Below are positions 1-11,814 of a stretch of 64,000 bases of DNA, piece by piece (the first letter of the stretch is position 1; the number at the start of each line of letters is the position of its first letter). Where the stretch lies: positions 29,688,804-29,752,803 of the forward strand of contig NC_084888.1 of NCBI RefSeq assembly GCF_958979055.1. Direction: 5' to 3'. The stretch comes from Alnus glutinosa (lineage: Eukaryota; Streptophyta; Magnoliopsida; Fagales; Betulaceae). A program made the position numbers and the translations under genes. Below the pieces are notes generated by a model. It was not told the DNA's origin and searched no databases. It saw only the letters and a list, made by a program, of their open reading frames with translations.

Positions 1-64
1 TAAATAGATCATTCATGTATACAGTTACAATATATACGGAAATACAGTATTCAGTCCAACCTAC

Positions 65-370
65 CTTCCTTTAACAGCCGAGAGAAGATCTAGATTAATG
101 TTTTTTCCTGCGACGTCGTCTGTTGGATATTTATTTTGCGTGAAAGCAATGTAGAAATCCTGTACAATTTACGATCACGATTATTACTAGAATTACAGAA
201 TAAATAATGAGAAGAAAAACAAAGCACACACACATATATATATATACATATATGCACACCTTTTGCTCATCTCCATTAATTGCACCAACAAGACTAGCTA
301 TCAAGACCAAGAGAAGAGGAAGAAGAAGCCGATGAAGAGGAAAGGTGTGGATATCTTTCGCTCTCGACAT
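65..370 (-). CDS. 5' end of XSP1/SBT4.14-like subtilisin protease, copy 1 (partial, runs off window start)
   Basis: Exon 1 is 260-370 (ATG at 370-368) and exon 2 is 65-159. Both have GT-AG borders at the same places as the complete copy at 26936-32103; the later exons lie before base 1. Exon 1 encodes a signal peptide (hydrophobic core LLLPLLLVLIASLVGA). Exon 2 begins the I9 propeptide (DFYIAFTQ). Compared with the complete copy, exons 1-2 carry five amino-acid changes but only one synonymous change that I could find. I cannot tell whether this copy is intact, because its catalytic domain is out of view. The product is expected to be a secreted serine protease. Confidence 0.85.
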
Positions 371-443
371 GGCTACAATAATACTTGCTTTCTTCTTCCT
401 CCTCTTCTTCTTCTTCTTCGTATCTAACTATGTCATGGAGGGT

Positions 444-453
444 GATATATAAC
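444..453 (-). promoter_or_regulatory. Candidate TATA box of subtilase copy 1
   Basis: On the minus strand this reads GTTATATATC, about 75-85 bases upstream of the ATG. It is kept at the same place in the other copy (32182-32191). It is followed toward the gene by a purine-rich GAA/GAG tract. Position and sequence suit a TATA element, but the region is AT-rich so chance is possible. Confidence 0.3.
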
Positions 454-902
454 GAGCATGACAACCTGTATTGCTTCACAAGGAACAAAAAAGACAGCTC
501 GAGGATAAGAACAACCTTAACTGTCCTTAACTTCCTCAACTCCGGTTCCTCAGGTTTCCGGTTGGGAAAACCTGTAAAGGAAGACCAGGCTTGCTTTAGT
601 CAATGTCATATATAAGGCTTAAGACCAGGCTAGCGTCTTTTGGAGCTAGAAACTTTGCTCAGCATTGCTCCTATATATCCATCTTTGTCTGTTCCATAAA
701 TCTGTAAAGGAAAATTAATCCATGCGAAGATTTAGGTAGGCCTCTCATTTTTGGGCCATCACTTTTTTAAGCCTATATATAATATTCCTCACAAATTACT
801 CTTCTCAACAAACAGCTAGACTTACAAATTAAGATCATGACCATGTTAAACCTCCAATGAGTTCTATACATATACGGGGTGGAATGAAGATTTTTTTCTT
901 AT

Positions 903-1256
903 CACTACAAAAAACATGGCATTTAGTGACGTGTCAGAAGACCCTCTAACACGTCACTAAACGTTGATGGCGTTACATTTGCGATGCGATTTCAACGTTA
1001 CAAAACCATAAGTCGCCAAATGCCTTTTACTGACGTGTGAGCATTCATATGTCACCGGCCATTTGGTGATGTGTCAAACTTTGACATGTCACTAATTGTT
1101 AGTGACGTGTCGTGTAGTGACACGTCACTAAAAGGCATTACATTCAGTGATGTGGTATATTGGACACGTCACTGAATTTAATGACGTGTCAAGGAGACAC
1201 GTCACTGAATTTAGTGACGTGTATTTTCATTACAAGTCACTAATTTAGTTTTTTGA
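903..1256. mobile_element. CACTA-like transposon, left terminus with subterminal motif array
   Basis: It starts CACTACAAAAAAC, the typical plant En/Spm (CACTA) end. About 350 bases follow with many direct and inverted copies of GTGACGTGTC / GACACGTCAC, the arrangement of transposase-binding subterminal repeats. The matching inverted end is at 12598. The 3 bases outside the two ends (TAT and ACA) do not match, so they may belong to one element with an altered TSD or to two relatives. Confidence 0.65.
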
Positions 1257-2065
1257 TTAAAAAAAAAAAGCATATATTTATACAATATCCGGTTGACCTA
1301 ATAGACATTTTACATTTACATTTCAACATTTCACAATCACAACAATCTATACATTTCCATTACCTATCAACAAACACAAGTACACAACCATATACATTTC
1401 CATTGATCATTGTCATGCCGCTGTTCTGAGTCCACTTTCCCACGTCACTTGCAACAATGCGAAACAGTTTGACATTAACCATGTACCTATTATAGGGGAT
1501 TGCTTCGACCCTCTACAATGCATAACCAGCTTGTCGCCCATTTTCTTCCTACGTTGATCGTCTAATTGATCGACCTATGAGTATATTACGTAAAATGGTA
1601 AACCAACGGTTTGTTCGGTTAGTTGATGTGATCAAGAAACTTTTATTACGAGGCATGTAATAAATAAAACCACATTATTCTTACGTATGCACGGTACCAA
1701 TTGCAGAACTGCTTAATAAGTTGGGCTTTCAACTGATCGTATGTAGGTCGCCCCCTGAATTGTGATCGCTTAAGTGTATCCATGTGCGTCATACAAATCA
1801 AATTTGGTTTCATTATGAACTATTCATCGAAAAAGATGCAAAGTGATTGGACATGCATATTCTACTAACACGACTTACATCCGCAGTTGAAGGAACTCGT
1901 CCGAGTTGAACGTAATATATCGATGAATTTGTGTCAATGTGATACGGTTGAGGGTGACTCGTGTTCCTACCCCTTTGAACCATCGAGATTTCATGGGGTC
2001 TGTTGTGGACGATTGGTGCGTTATCTAAATACCTCGAGCAGAACTTCACCAGCTCGGTTGCTATG
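1257..2065. other. Interior of CACTA-like element, no confident gene
   Basis: No long open frame is present. Short conceptual peptides on either strand are broken by stops and I could not match them to a TNP2/TNPA transposase. The stretch is probably decayed transposon interior. Confidence 0.35.
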
Positions 2066-3200
2066 TGATGAGTGCCAAATATTGTATATTTAGACTCCTT
2101 AATTTGCTTTTGTTAAACCTTTAGCTTTGTTATTTTCTGATGTTTTTGGTTAGTTTTGGTGTTTTAGTATTTTCCAGGTCATTGAGAGAAAAATGACAAT
2201 TTTTAAGTAAAATTGCAAAGTAGGCTGGAAAATCAGGGAGTGAGCTAGAGCTTACCATATTGAGCTCAAGCTCAACATGTTGTGCTCGAGCCCAACATAT
2301 TCAGCTCGAGCGCACCTAGAGTGAGCTCGAGCACACTTATCTGACCTGAACTCGCAGAAACCCTAATTTTTGTCTATAAATACTATTATTTTCTCTTATT
2401 TCGGGGAAGCCAACTAGAGGACGCTAGGAGAGTGCCCTAGGCGCCGTTCTCACTGGATTTAGGGTTTCTTGAGTGATTTTCACCTAGAACTCCTATATTT
2501 TGTAAGTTTCTTTGATTTTTAATGGATTCTTGTAATTTCTTTATGCTTTCTTTTGCAATGAGAGGCTAAAATCTTAACTAAGGTTAAGGATGAAGCCTCA
2601 CCATTGAAGAGAAACTATGTTTTCATGCTTGTTTACACCATTTGAGTTTATGGGTTTTTGATTTCTCATTGTTCTACTTTAATTATTGAGATTATTCTTG
2701 GATATCTATTGTGATTTCCGGATACATGTGATGATTCGAGATAGTTTCATTTAATTGATGGCTTGAGTTTTTATTTATCAAAATGTTGGATAATATGTGC
2801 GTTTCATTTTACAGATACATTTGATGATTTAGTCAAAACTAGATATTTTTTGTGATTTGTGCAAGAATGGATTCATTGAATGATTTAATCAATTTTTGAA
2901 GTAAAGTAGAACAATCCTAAGATTTGTATGGTGAGAAATTCAAATGTGTGTTGATGAACATGAGAATATGTTGCTATGATTTGGTGGGTGTGAATTCTTG
3001 GACCTTAGAACCCTATCTTTTGACTTATTTAGTTTATGTTTTCTTTTGTTAAAAAGCCATAATTTTGGAATTAAGTTAAAATAGAATTAGTTTAAATAGA
3101 AGTTAATTTTGGCAACTCAATTTCTTACGAATTCGACCTCGCACTTGCACACACACTATATTGCAAATGATTCGTGTGCTTGCGAGTAATTTAAAACTCA
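2066..3200 (+). mobile_element. Ty3/gypsy (Tat/Athila-like) LTR, forward; 3' end approximate
   Basis: It begins TGATGAGTGCCAAATATTG after CTATG, closely resembling the TGATAAG-type starts of the LTRs at 18261 and 20075. The 3' part has the usual TTCGACCTCGCAC...TTGCGAGTA phrase of these LTRs. A 2-kb region with degenerate Gag-like sequence follows. The exact LTR end and primer site are not clear. Confidence 0.55.
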
Positions 3201-3816
3201 CACCTCTGAGCATTTGTGCTCAAGTGCACGTCTGCCGACAGCAACAAAACCTGAAGTAGCTAAGTTTATTATTATTTTTTTTTTAAAAAAAGAAATTGTA
3301 GTTTCCTTTTGTTTTGTTTTGTTAATATTTTGTTTATGTTTTACATTATTGTTTGCTTTTGTTCTTTTAGTTTATTTTAGTTTTCTAACCCAAAAAAAAA
3401 ATAAATTGTTGATGTTTTATATTGGATATTTGCATGCTAAAGAGTGAGAGTGAAGCATGGATTTTTCTTTTGATGATTATAGCAATTTTTTTACACAACA
3501 TGTTTCACCTAGTGGTAAGACACCCACTCCAACCAACTACTTTCACAATTTCTACCCACTGGACCATATTCATATTGTTTCGATCATTATCATAGTGTTA
3601 GTAATTGTTCATCCTGGGGATAATTCTGCAATCTTTCTTGTGAGCAAATGAACACCAATTTCCCTAGCCCTGGGTTTGAATCAAATCTAAATTTTTACAA
3701 TTTGGACTGGAGCAACCGTCCAGATTTCTCGTGGCAAGCTCAAGCCACGGGAAATTGTGTTGCCCAATTTCATGAACTACACCATCCTGAATACCCGTAG
3801 TTCGAAAACCAAGTCC
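3201..3816 (+). pseudogene. Degenerate 5' leader and Gag start of the Ty3/gypsy element
   Basis: A T-rich leader is followed by a short frame at 3457-3651 beginning MDFSFDDYSNFF, a typical position for Gag after a Tat/Athila-like LTR. The frame soon closes. The region is interrupted at 3816 by insertion of the LTR element at 3822-6583 and resumes at 6589. Confidence 0.4.
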
Positions 3817-3821
3817 TTGAT

Positions 3822-4654
3822 TGACGCAGCAGGAATTTAAAATAAATAGAAAATTATAAAGATAAATTTTTTTGCTAATTTGGAGTCTCACCAAATTAGC
3901 AATAGGGAAGAATAAACCAGCGTCTCACCACCAAAAGATAGAGGAGTCACATCTCAGAAAAACAAAACATAATTTTCATTCATCATAATCTATCTATTAT
4001 AATAGAATATTATGTTTAAATAGACTCAAGAACAAAACCCTAACTCTAACCCTAATGTGACTATGGGCTAAGCCCATTATTAAAAAACCAATAACCTAAG
4101 CTAATGTGACTCACTTTTGGGCTAAGCGCCTAAGCCCATTATTGAATTACAAATAACTTAAAACTTTGGGCCAAACCCATAATTAAATTCAAATAAAACT
4201 AATAATCTAAATAAACTAAAACAACAAATTTATAAATAGAAAATTATAAAGATAAACTTTTTTGCTAATTTGGAGTCTCACCAAATTAACAATAGGGAAG
4301 AACAAACCAGACTCTCACTGGCTTTGACAGCGTCTCACCACCAAAAGATAGAGGAGTCACACCTCAAAGAAACAAACATAATTTTCATTCATCATAATCT
4401 GTCTATTATAATAGAATATTATGTTTAAATAGACTTAAGAACTAAACCCTAACTCTAACCATAATGTGACTAAGGGCCAAGCCCATTATTAAAAAACAAA
4501 TAACCTAAGTTAATGTGACTCACTTTTGGGCTAAGCCCATTATTGAATTACAAATAACTTAAAACTTTGGGCCAAACCCATAATTAAATTCAAATTAAAC
4601 TAATAATCTAAATAAACTAAAACAACAAATTTATTCTTGTTTCATCCTGCATCA
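3822..4654 (-). repeat. 3' LTR with internal tandem duplication
   Basis: This LTR is 833 bp against 423 bp for its partner at 6161-6583. The extra length is a second, slightly diverged copy of most of the LTR that begins near 4227 (TAAATAGAAAATTATAAAG again). The duplicated unit carries repeats of the phrase AAGCCCATTATT. Confidence 0.85.
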
Positions 4655-6160
4655 TTCTCCCCTTCTTCGAAAAGAACTCGTCCTCGAGTTTAGATGACAA
4701 TGCTTTGGACCAAGCCCAATTCCTCAAGTCTTGAAAAGAATGTGAATGGGTTGTTGCTAAATTGGGCTTCAATGTGGACCAAGTGAACTGTTTCTGGTAT
4801 GGGCCTTCAAAATTGTAAAACTAAAAAGTTTAGGATAAGTCCAATAGCTTTCAATAGACACTTTTTTTTTTTTGTGGTGAAACTTGAAACCTAGAATGTA
4901 AAAACATGACAACAATAATAAACACTTTGACCGATTGCCCATGCATCTTTCTCCTTTGATTTTTTTACAAAAGACTCGGCCTTTTGTTTCTTCTCTCGCA
5001 AGCTCGCTTGTCTTTGCTTTTGGAACCAAACACATTCGGCCTTTTCCCTTCCCTGGAAGCCAAATAAAACAGGAGCTTCTTGACTCTTCATCCGGATCTT
5101 GAGCAATACAGTAGGAGAGGTGTAGCTCTACGGCTGGGGGTGAGAGTTTCTGGATGGTGGTCTGTTCAACGGTGGGTATGGATTTGGGTATTGGCGGTGG
5201 TCGCGGGTTTTGCGGTGTGGGTATCAACGGTGGTTTTGAGATTGTAGATTTGGGGTGGATTAGGGTGTTTGGTGGTTGTGGTGCACAACGCGAATGGCGA
5301 TATCGGTGGTCTGGGAGAATTCTTGAGTTTCTGAGATGCTGGTGGAGTGGGTGTTGCTGTGATGCTGAATCGGTGGGCAGCCGGGTGCTGGATGGGTCAT
5401 GGTTTGTGGTTTGTTTGGCAGAGACACAAATTCTAGCGTGATGGTGGTGTCTTTTTGTGGAGTAGGTAGCTTAGGTAGCAAAGGTGATTGGTATTCGGGC
5501 ATTGCCAGTTTCGGTTTCCTTCAGACCAGTCCCTGATTTCTGCAAGAAGATGGAGGCTTTGTGGTTTTGGAGTAGTCAATGGTTTAGGTATGGTCACTGA
5601 TTGGGTTTGGGAGTCCATTTGATTTGTTAGGATGGGGGGTGGTGGAGCGATTGGCACTGAAAGTTTGGTTGTTCATCGGTAAGGGCTTGGATGGTTGGTG
5701 TGGTTTATGAGCGGCAGTGATTCCTGGCTTCCTAGAAAAGACATACCGCTCCATGTTGGTGATACCATCATCGAGCCGTGTAGTGCAAAGGCGTACCTGG
5801 TTTAATGAATAATTTAGGCCTTGTGGCTTTGTTTGATTTTCGGCTTCCTTGGTCTGTTTTGTGGTGGTGGAATTTGGTGTGGATTGTAGGGAGATGGTCT
5901 GTGATGGTACAAGGTGGGTTGCAAGGTTGAAGCTTTGTGGCTTTCTGTGACTTTCTGTTTAATGGTGTTGGTTGGTGGTGGTGGAGGGATTAATTATGTT
6001 CCCTAGAAGGGCAATTTTGCAATCGTAACTAGATGGGGGGTGGGGGTACTGATCATACCTGTATGAAGTCCAACGATGACGCCATTGACTCATGACAGAT
6101 ACAAGAATTGGATCTTGCAATTGTTGATAGAAAACAATTGCAGATGCTCTGATACCAATT

Positions 6161-6583
6161 TGACGCAGCAGGAATTTAAAATAAATAGAAAATTATAAAG
6201 ATAAACTTTTTTTTCTAATTTGGAGTTTCACCAAATTAACAATAGGGAAGAACAAACTAGCGTTTCACCACCAAAAGATAGAGGAGTCACACCTCAAAGA
6301 AACAAAACATAATTTTCATTCATCATAATCTGTCTATTATAATAGAATATTATGTTTAAATAGACTCAATGACTAAACCCTAACTCTAACCCTAATGTGA
6401 CTAAGGGTCAAGCCCATTATTAAAAAACAAATAACCTAAGCTAATGACTCACTTTTGGGCTAAGCCTATTATTGAATTACAAATAACTTAAAACTTTGGG
6501 CCAAACCCATAATTAAATTCAAATAAAACTAGTAATCTAAATAAACTAAAACAACAAATATATTTTTGTTTCATCTTACATCA
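6161..6583 (-). repeat. 5' LTR of the chromovirus-like element
   Basis: 423 bp, TG...CA on either strand, next to the initiator-Met primer site at 6146-6157 and followed by the TSD TTGAT. Confidence 0.85.
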
Positions 6584-6588
6584 TTGAT

Positions 6589-6958
6589 CCTTCATCATAT
6601 GATCATTTTCTTCAACAATCTTCATTGGAAGACACGTTGAAGGAATTTATGGAGAGAACTGGCCAATCCACTATTCAAGTGCCACCACTAGAGTCATCAT
6701 TGGAAGACTCAAAGCTTTCATACACTCAAATAGCCAAACCATACAAGAGCTTAAGAATGTCACATGGTCGCTAGCCCAGCCATTCGAGAGATCAAAGATG
6801 CAACTATGGCCAACACTTCAGCAATTTGAAGGTTGGAAGGATAGCTTAACCGTCTGGTTGCTGAGTTAAACAGAATGGAGGAAGAAGAGCTTGAGAGTCA
6901 ATTGATGGCTGAAAAGCACTACATGATTGATGAGGATGAATCCAACAATTCTTGTTGT
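6589..6958 (+). pseudogene. Degenerate Gag fragment of the Ty3/gypsy element
   Basis: Read forward with stops ignored, the last part gives DATMANTSAI, RLEG, LNRLVAELNRMEEEELES and HYMIDEDESNNSCC. This is the coiled-coil/acidic pattern of Tat/Athila Gag proteins. Several TGA and TAG codons break it. It continues the sequence split by the insertion ending at 6588. Confidence 0.5.
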
Positions 6959-7848
6959 TGACAAGTTAAGTGTGCGAACTCAAGTGCAGGTTGTCGCGAA
7001 GTAGTAATTCTCGGAAGTCTGAGTGTCGAACCACTGGTATTTGGGAAACAAAGAACACTAAAAAAATAAAATTAAGAAAAATCTATGACAGATGATTTAA
7101 TTGAATGATGCAAATAAAATATATAACAGAAATAACAATTAAAAGAAATCACTAAGGCATTGGGGTTTTACTTTTAACAAAATTATAATATTTATTTCGC
7201 AACTCATGTGATAATCAAAAAATAGATCAATGAATAACAAAAGAAAATATCATCAAAAGATTAATCTTAAAATTGATTGATTTTATTAAGCAGAATTGGT
7301 TATTTGATTCGCAGGGAATTCAAAGCATTCACTGTATTCGTAGTTAACAATGAATCAATGAATTTTGCAGAACAAAAACTTTTTCTAAGAATAATTAATG
7401 CAATCAATTAAAAAGATCATACATTAAAAACTATAAAAGAGTTGGAAAATAAATACTACAAATTTATTGAAAGTTTCACCCCTAGCCTCAGCTTGTGATT
7501 TAGCTAGACATGATTACGTAAATAAATTTCATCGTTAAAATCCTAAACATCATGCTAGCAAAATAAAATAACTAAGAAGAAAATAAAAACAAATCTTGAA
7601 CCATCGCCGCTGTCTTCTTCGATCTAGAGTTGAACGTCTTCTTCTCTTTTTCTGCAAATTTCGGATTCCTTGTTTGTTGTTGTGTTTCTTCTCTTATATA
7701 GATAAGAGTCATTCTTCTTTTGGGATTCGTACAACTATAAGAATCTTAGTCTTCTATTTATTACACGTCTCTCTTTTACACTTGAAACAAAACACTGCTT
7801 CTTCTTTTTATAAGGGCCAAAAACACATTTTTCTTCTTGGTTTTGTCA
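6959..7848 (-). mobile_element. Ty3/gypsy-like LTR, reverse orientation (probable solo LTR)
   Basis: The ends are TGACAA (6959) and TTGTCA (7848). On the minus strand the 3' part has the typical GTGGTTCGACAC phrase, and CTTATATAG around 7695 may be its TATA region. The flanking 5 bases (GTTGT and TGTAG) do not match, so the TSD is lost or a boundary is off. Confidence 0.5.
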
Positions 7849-8779
7849 TGTAGTAGTATTAGAATATTTCTCCAATTTGTGGGTCTAGCAGTTTGGTTTC
7901 ACATCTTCTTGTATTTCTTTTTTCTTTTTTCTTTTTGGAAAAGATGTTATATTGTTGTGCTCCACCTGCATATGCATGTGTCATCGGCAATTAGACTCAT
8001 CATAGAGTCTATGACTATGAGTATGGAGATATAGATTACTGAATAGTCTGAATATAAGTCATGTTTTGTCTTTTTCACTTGTCAATTTGTCAGATGTGTC
8101 ATTGATTTAGTCTCAATTATATAAAACATTAAAATTTATTTTTTTGTTTAACCCGATTACCCATACCTCACTCATCATACATCTTTTTTTTTTTTTTTTT
8201 TCCTTTTTGTGAAATTAAAATTTACAAATATGTAAATTTGTGTGAATTTGTTTAATGGGTAGTTATTTATGTTTGCATATATGCATTTTTTTTTTATGTG
8301 TAGTCGTATCTATGTCTTATAAATGTAAAGAAGTATTGACTATTTGAGTCCACTTGTGGTGTGTCATGAATTTATAAATTTTTTTATGCTAACAATTTTT
8401 TGAATTATTTATTTTACATTTATGTAAATAGAAATAAATTTATTGACTATTATTTGTTATTATGATTGTTTTCTTATTCAGATAAGAACAACATTGGCAT
8501 ATTTTGAAAAGGTTTTCTTCATACTTTGGAATTTTGCTAGTGTCAATAAATTTCAGTAGATTTTTGCTTCTTTCAGGTACGTTATTTGTTATTGTTTAGT
8601 CGTTTTATTAAGCTATTTTTTAAATATTGGTTAGATTAATAGTGATCATAATATTGTAATAATTTAATCATAATATTATTGGAATATGTGTCATAAGTCA
8701 TGAGTTTTTTTAGTACAAAAACACTTAAAACTAATAGATAAATAAATTTTCAGGTTTCTGAAAAATCTTAGATTACATC
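7849..8779. other. 5' leader region of the hAT gene, noncoding
   Basis: AT-rich with no convincing frame. A TTTTCAG acceptor-like site at about 8753 suggests a 5' UTR intron just before the transposase ATG. No CAGAGGCGGAGCC-type left terminus was found, so the element is probably truncated on this side. Confidence 0.35.
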
Positions 8780-11225
8780 ATGGGCAAGCCAAAAAGACTT
8801 GATGCATTTTTTAAGAAAAAAGATGCAGATCCTAATTCTAAAATGTCTTCTTCCACATAAAATCTTCAAGCTTCAACTCTTGAGCAACACCCTTCTAAGA
8901 TGCTAAGAATTGAATCTCAAATTGAGTTGGTTGACATTTCTACTATACAACATGATCCAGGGTTACGTCCTCAAATATCGGAATATCCAGTTAATCAACA
9001 AGATGAAATTAGACGTGCTTATCTTAAAGACGGTCCATATAGATTCATTCCTTCTAATAGTTCTGGATATCCATTTTCGGGAATTGGAAAAAATCGTCGT
9101 AGATTTCAATCATCTTGGTACAAGATGTTTAATTGGTTAGAATACTCTCCTATAAAAGATGCTGCTTATTGTTTGCCCTACTATCTTTTCGGTAAAAAGC
9201 CAACGGGACGACTCGGAGCTAATGCATTTACTATAGAAGGATTTCGTAATTGGAAAAAGGTTAATGATGGTATAAAGTGTGCTTTTTTGGTCCATATGGG
9301 AAAGGATCCATGTTCACCTCATAATAATGCTGTTAAATGTTGTGATACTTTGAAGAATCAATCTCAACATATTGAAAAGGTGATTGATAAGCAAATTTCG
9401 GAACAAAAATTGAACAATCGATTGCGATTGAAGACTTCAATCGATTGTATTCGTTATTTAACATCCCAAGGATGTGCTCTTAGAGGTCATGATGAGGGTC
9501 CAGATTCAAAAAATTGTGGCAATTTCCTTGAGTTGATAGAACTTGTATCCATGTACAATGAGAAAGTTGCTAAGGTTGTCTTAAAAAATGCTCCACAAAA
9601 TGTTAAATATACTTCACATCATATCCAAAAAGATATTTTACATGTCTTGGCAAAGAGGGTATGGAATGCAATTCGTGAAGAAATTGGTGATTCAAAATTT
9701 TGTATTATTGTTGATGAAGCACGAGATGAGTCCAAGAAAGAACAAATGGCTATTGTTTTAAGATTTGTTGACAAATATGGTTTTATACAAGAACGTTTCT
9801 TTGATGTTGTTCATGTTAAAGATATATCGGCATCGACTTTAAAGAATGAAATATATGTTGTTCTTTCTCAACACTGTCTTGATATTCAAAATATTCGTGG
9901 ACAAGGGTATGATGGTGCTAGTAATATGCGTGGTGAATGGAAAGGATTACAAGCATTATTTCTTAATGATTGTCTTTGTGCATACTATGTTCATTGTTTC
10001 ACTCATCGATTACAATTAGCATTAGTTGCTGCATCTAGAGAGGTAGTTTCTATTCATGAGTTCTTCTCAAATTTGAATTTCACGATCAATGTTGTTGGTG
10101 CTTCATGTAAACGTCATGATGAATTACAAGCTACTCAAGCAGCAGAAATTGCACAATTGTTAGCTATTGATGAACTTGAAACTGGAAAATGAGCTAACCA
10201 AATTGGCACTTTGAAACGAGCTGGTGATACTTGTTGGAGTTCTCATTTTCAATCTATTTGTAGCCTAGTAAGGTTGTTTAATGCTACTTGTTCAATGCTT
10301 GAAAATATTATAAATGAAGGATCCACTTACTCTCAACGTGGTGATGCTAATACTGCTTATCAAATGATTACTTCATTTCAATTCATATTCATTTTACATT
10401 TGATGAAGGAAATCATGGGTATTACTGATGGTCTTTGTCAACATTTGCAACAAAAATCTCAAGATATCTTGACTGCTATGGAATTGGTTGCTAATACAAA
10501 AAAACTTATCCAAAAGTTGAGAGATGAAGATTGGAATAGATTGCTTGAGGAAGTGGTATCTTTCTGCAAGATATTTCAAATTGAAATTCCAGATTTGAGT
10601 GCTCGTTATGTTCAACGTCGAGGTCGTCATCAACGAGATCACATCACAGTGGAGCATCATTATCATTTTGACATATTCAATGCTACCATAGACTTTCAGT
10701 TGCAAGAGCTCGATAATAGGTTTTTAGTGAAGGAGCAATGGAACTCTTGACACTTAGTTCAGCTTTGGATCCAAATGATGCCTATAAGTCCTTTAATATT
10801 GATGATATATGTAGGCTTGCAGAGAAGTATTATCCTCTTGATTTTTCAAAGCAGGAGAAAATTAATCTGAGATTTCAGTTGAAACATTTTCAACTTGATA
10901 TGCTTAATGATCCGAAATTAAAAAATTTGTCTTCCATTGCAGAATTATGTCGATGATTGATAGAAACAAAAAAAATCAGAGAGATATCATCTTATTGACA
11001 GATTGATTCGTCTTGTTTTGACTCTTCCAGTGTCTACAGCAACTACCGAACGAGCATTTTCAGCAATGAAAGTCATTAAAACAAGACTTCGTAACAAAAA
11101 TGGATGATGAGTTTCTCGCAAATAGTTTAGTTGTCTATATTGAGAGGGAAATTTCTGAGAGCTACAATTTAGATTTGATACTTGATGATTTTGTTTATCT
11201 AAAAACGCGGAGGATGCAATTTTAG
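8780..11225 (+). pseudogene. hAT-family transposase (ZMYM1/TTF-zinc-finger-like), inactivated
   Basis: The reading frame starts at ATG 8780 (MGKPKRLDAFFKKK). It hits TAA at 8858-8860, continues in frame 8900-10192, hits TGA at 10190-10192, continues to 10750, then shifts frame near 10738 and again near 11100. The order of parts is a TTF-type zinc finger (WYKMFNWLEYSPIKDAAYC), the catalytic core (IIVDEARDESKKEQ; RGQGYDGASNMRG; CFTHRLQLAL) and a C-terminal hAT dimerisation region (PVSTATTERAFSAMK). Length and order match plant hAT transposases of this class. At least two stops and two frameshifts mean no full protein can be made. A right-end hAT terminus follows at 11470-11487. Confidence 0.9.
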
Positions 11226-11469
11226 ACACTTTGTATTTTTGTTTAATTCAATACTATTGCCTACATTAGAACTTATTAATATATTAATTATGACATATTT
11301 ATGAAGTTTGATAGATATATTTTTTGTGATTCATATATTGTGTTATTATTCCTATTTTGAATTGTGTTCATCATAATTTTATATATAATATAAATGAAGT
11401 ATACAATGAGAATAAAAATTTATTTTATCATATATTTTATTATTCGAGTTTCGCCCCCACTAGGATCAA

Positions 11470-11487
11470 TTCTTGGCTCCGCCTCTG
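11470..11487. mobile_element. Right terminal inverted repeat of the hAT element
   Basis: The plus strand reads TTCTTGGCTCCGCCTCTG, the complement of CAGAGGCGGAGCCAAGAA, a common terminus of plant hAT elements carrying this transposase. It lies about 260 bases past the transposase C-terminus. The partner end was not found. Confidence 0.6.
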
Positions 11488-11594
11488 CCTATAATATCAA
11501 ATTGATGCTCACAATCATTCCAGCTTGAACACAAATTAAAGCTATAACTAATTATTTACTATATATAGCACTAATAATTTAGGGGGATTGTATG

Positions 11595-11708
11595 TGTGTG
11601 TATATATATATATACTAAACATACTCGAATTTCATGTACTAAATATAGTAAACCCTAAACCCTACATATACTAAATATAGCACTAATATATAGGGTATAC
11701 AAAAAATA

Positions 11709-11766
<58 letters not shown>

Positions 11767-11785
11767 ACACACACACACACACACA
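11595..11785. repeat. Compound AT / AG / AC microsatellite
   Basis: Runs of TA, then AG, then AC dinucleotides follow each other at about 11710-11785, with a shorter TG/TA run near 11600. No gene is visible. Confidence 0.9.
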
Positions 11786-11814
11786 CATACTAAATACAAA
11801 GGGAAAAAAAAAAA

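Larger units (their letters stand above)
1..895. repeat. Paralogous segment, left copy (partner 31726-32645)
   Basis: This block aligns almost base for base with 31726-32645. It covers subtilase exons 1-2, intron 1 with its AT and CA microsatellites, and several hundred bases upstream of the ATG. Differences are small indels, for example near 515-535 and 585-600. Similarity fades at about 885-900, just before the CACTA-like terminus at 903. The pair is in direct orientation, as expected for a tandem gene duplication later separated by transposon insertions. Confidence 0.9.
3822..6583 (-). mobile_element. Non-autonomous chromovirus-like LTR retrotransposon with TSD TTGAT
   Basis: The 5-bp TSD TTGAT lies at 3817-3821 and 6584-6588. 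Both LTRs begin TGACGCAGCAGG on the plus strand (3822 and 6161) and end near ...ATCA. Beside the right LTR, GCTCTGATACCA (6146-6157) is the complement of the initiator-tRNA-Met primer site. Beside the left LTR, 4655-4668 is the complement of a polypurine tract. Just inside, a short minus-strand tail (SRTSSFRRRGE) resembles the extreme C-terminus of chromovirus polyproteins. No reverse transcriptase or integrase fits in the 1.5-kb interior, so the element needs help in trans. It sits inside the Gag region of the host Ty3/gypsy element. Confidence 0.85.

Noticed and set aside
4034..4055. Telomere-like CCCTAACTCTAACCCTAA
   Set aside because: Only two or three imperfect units, within an LTR and repeated with the LTR copies, so it is not an interstitial telomere array.
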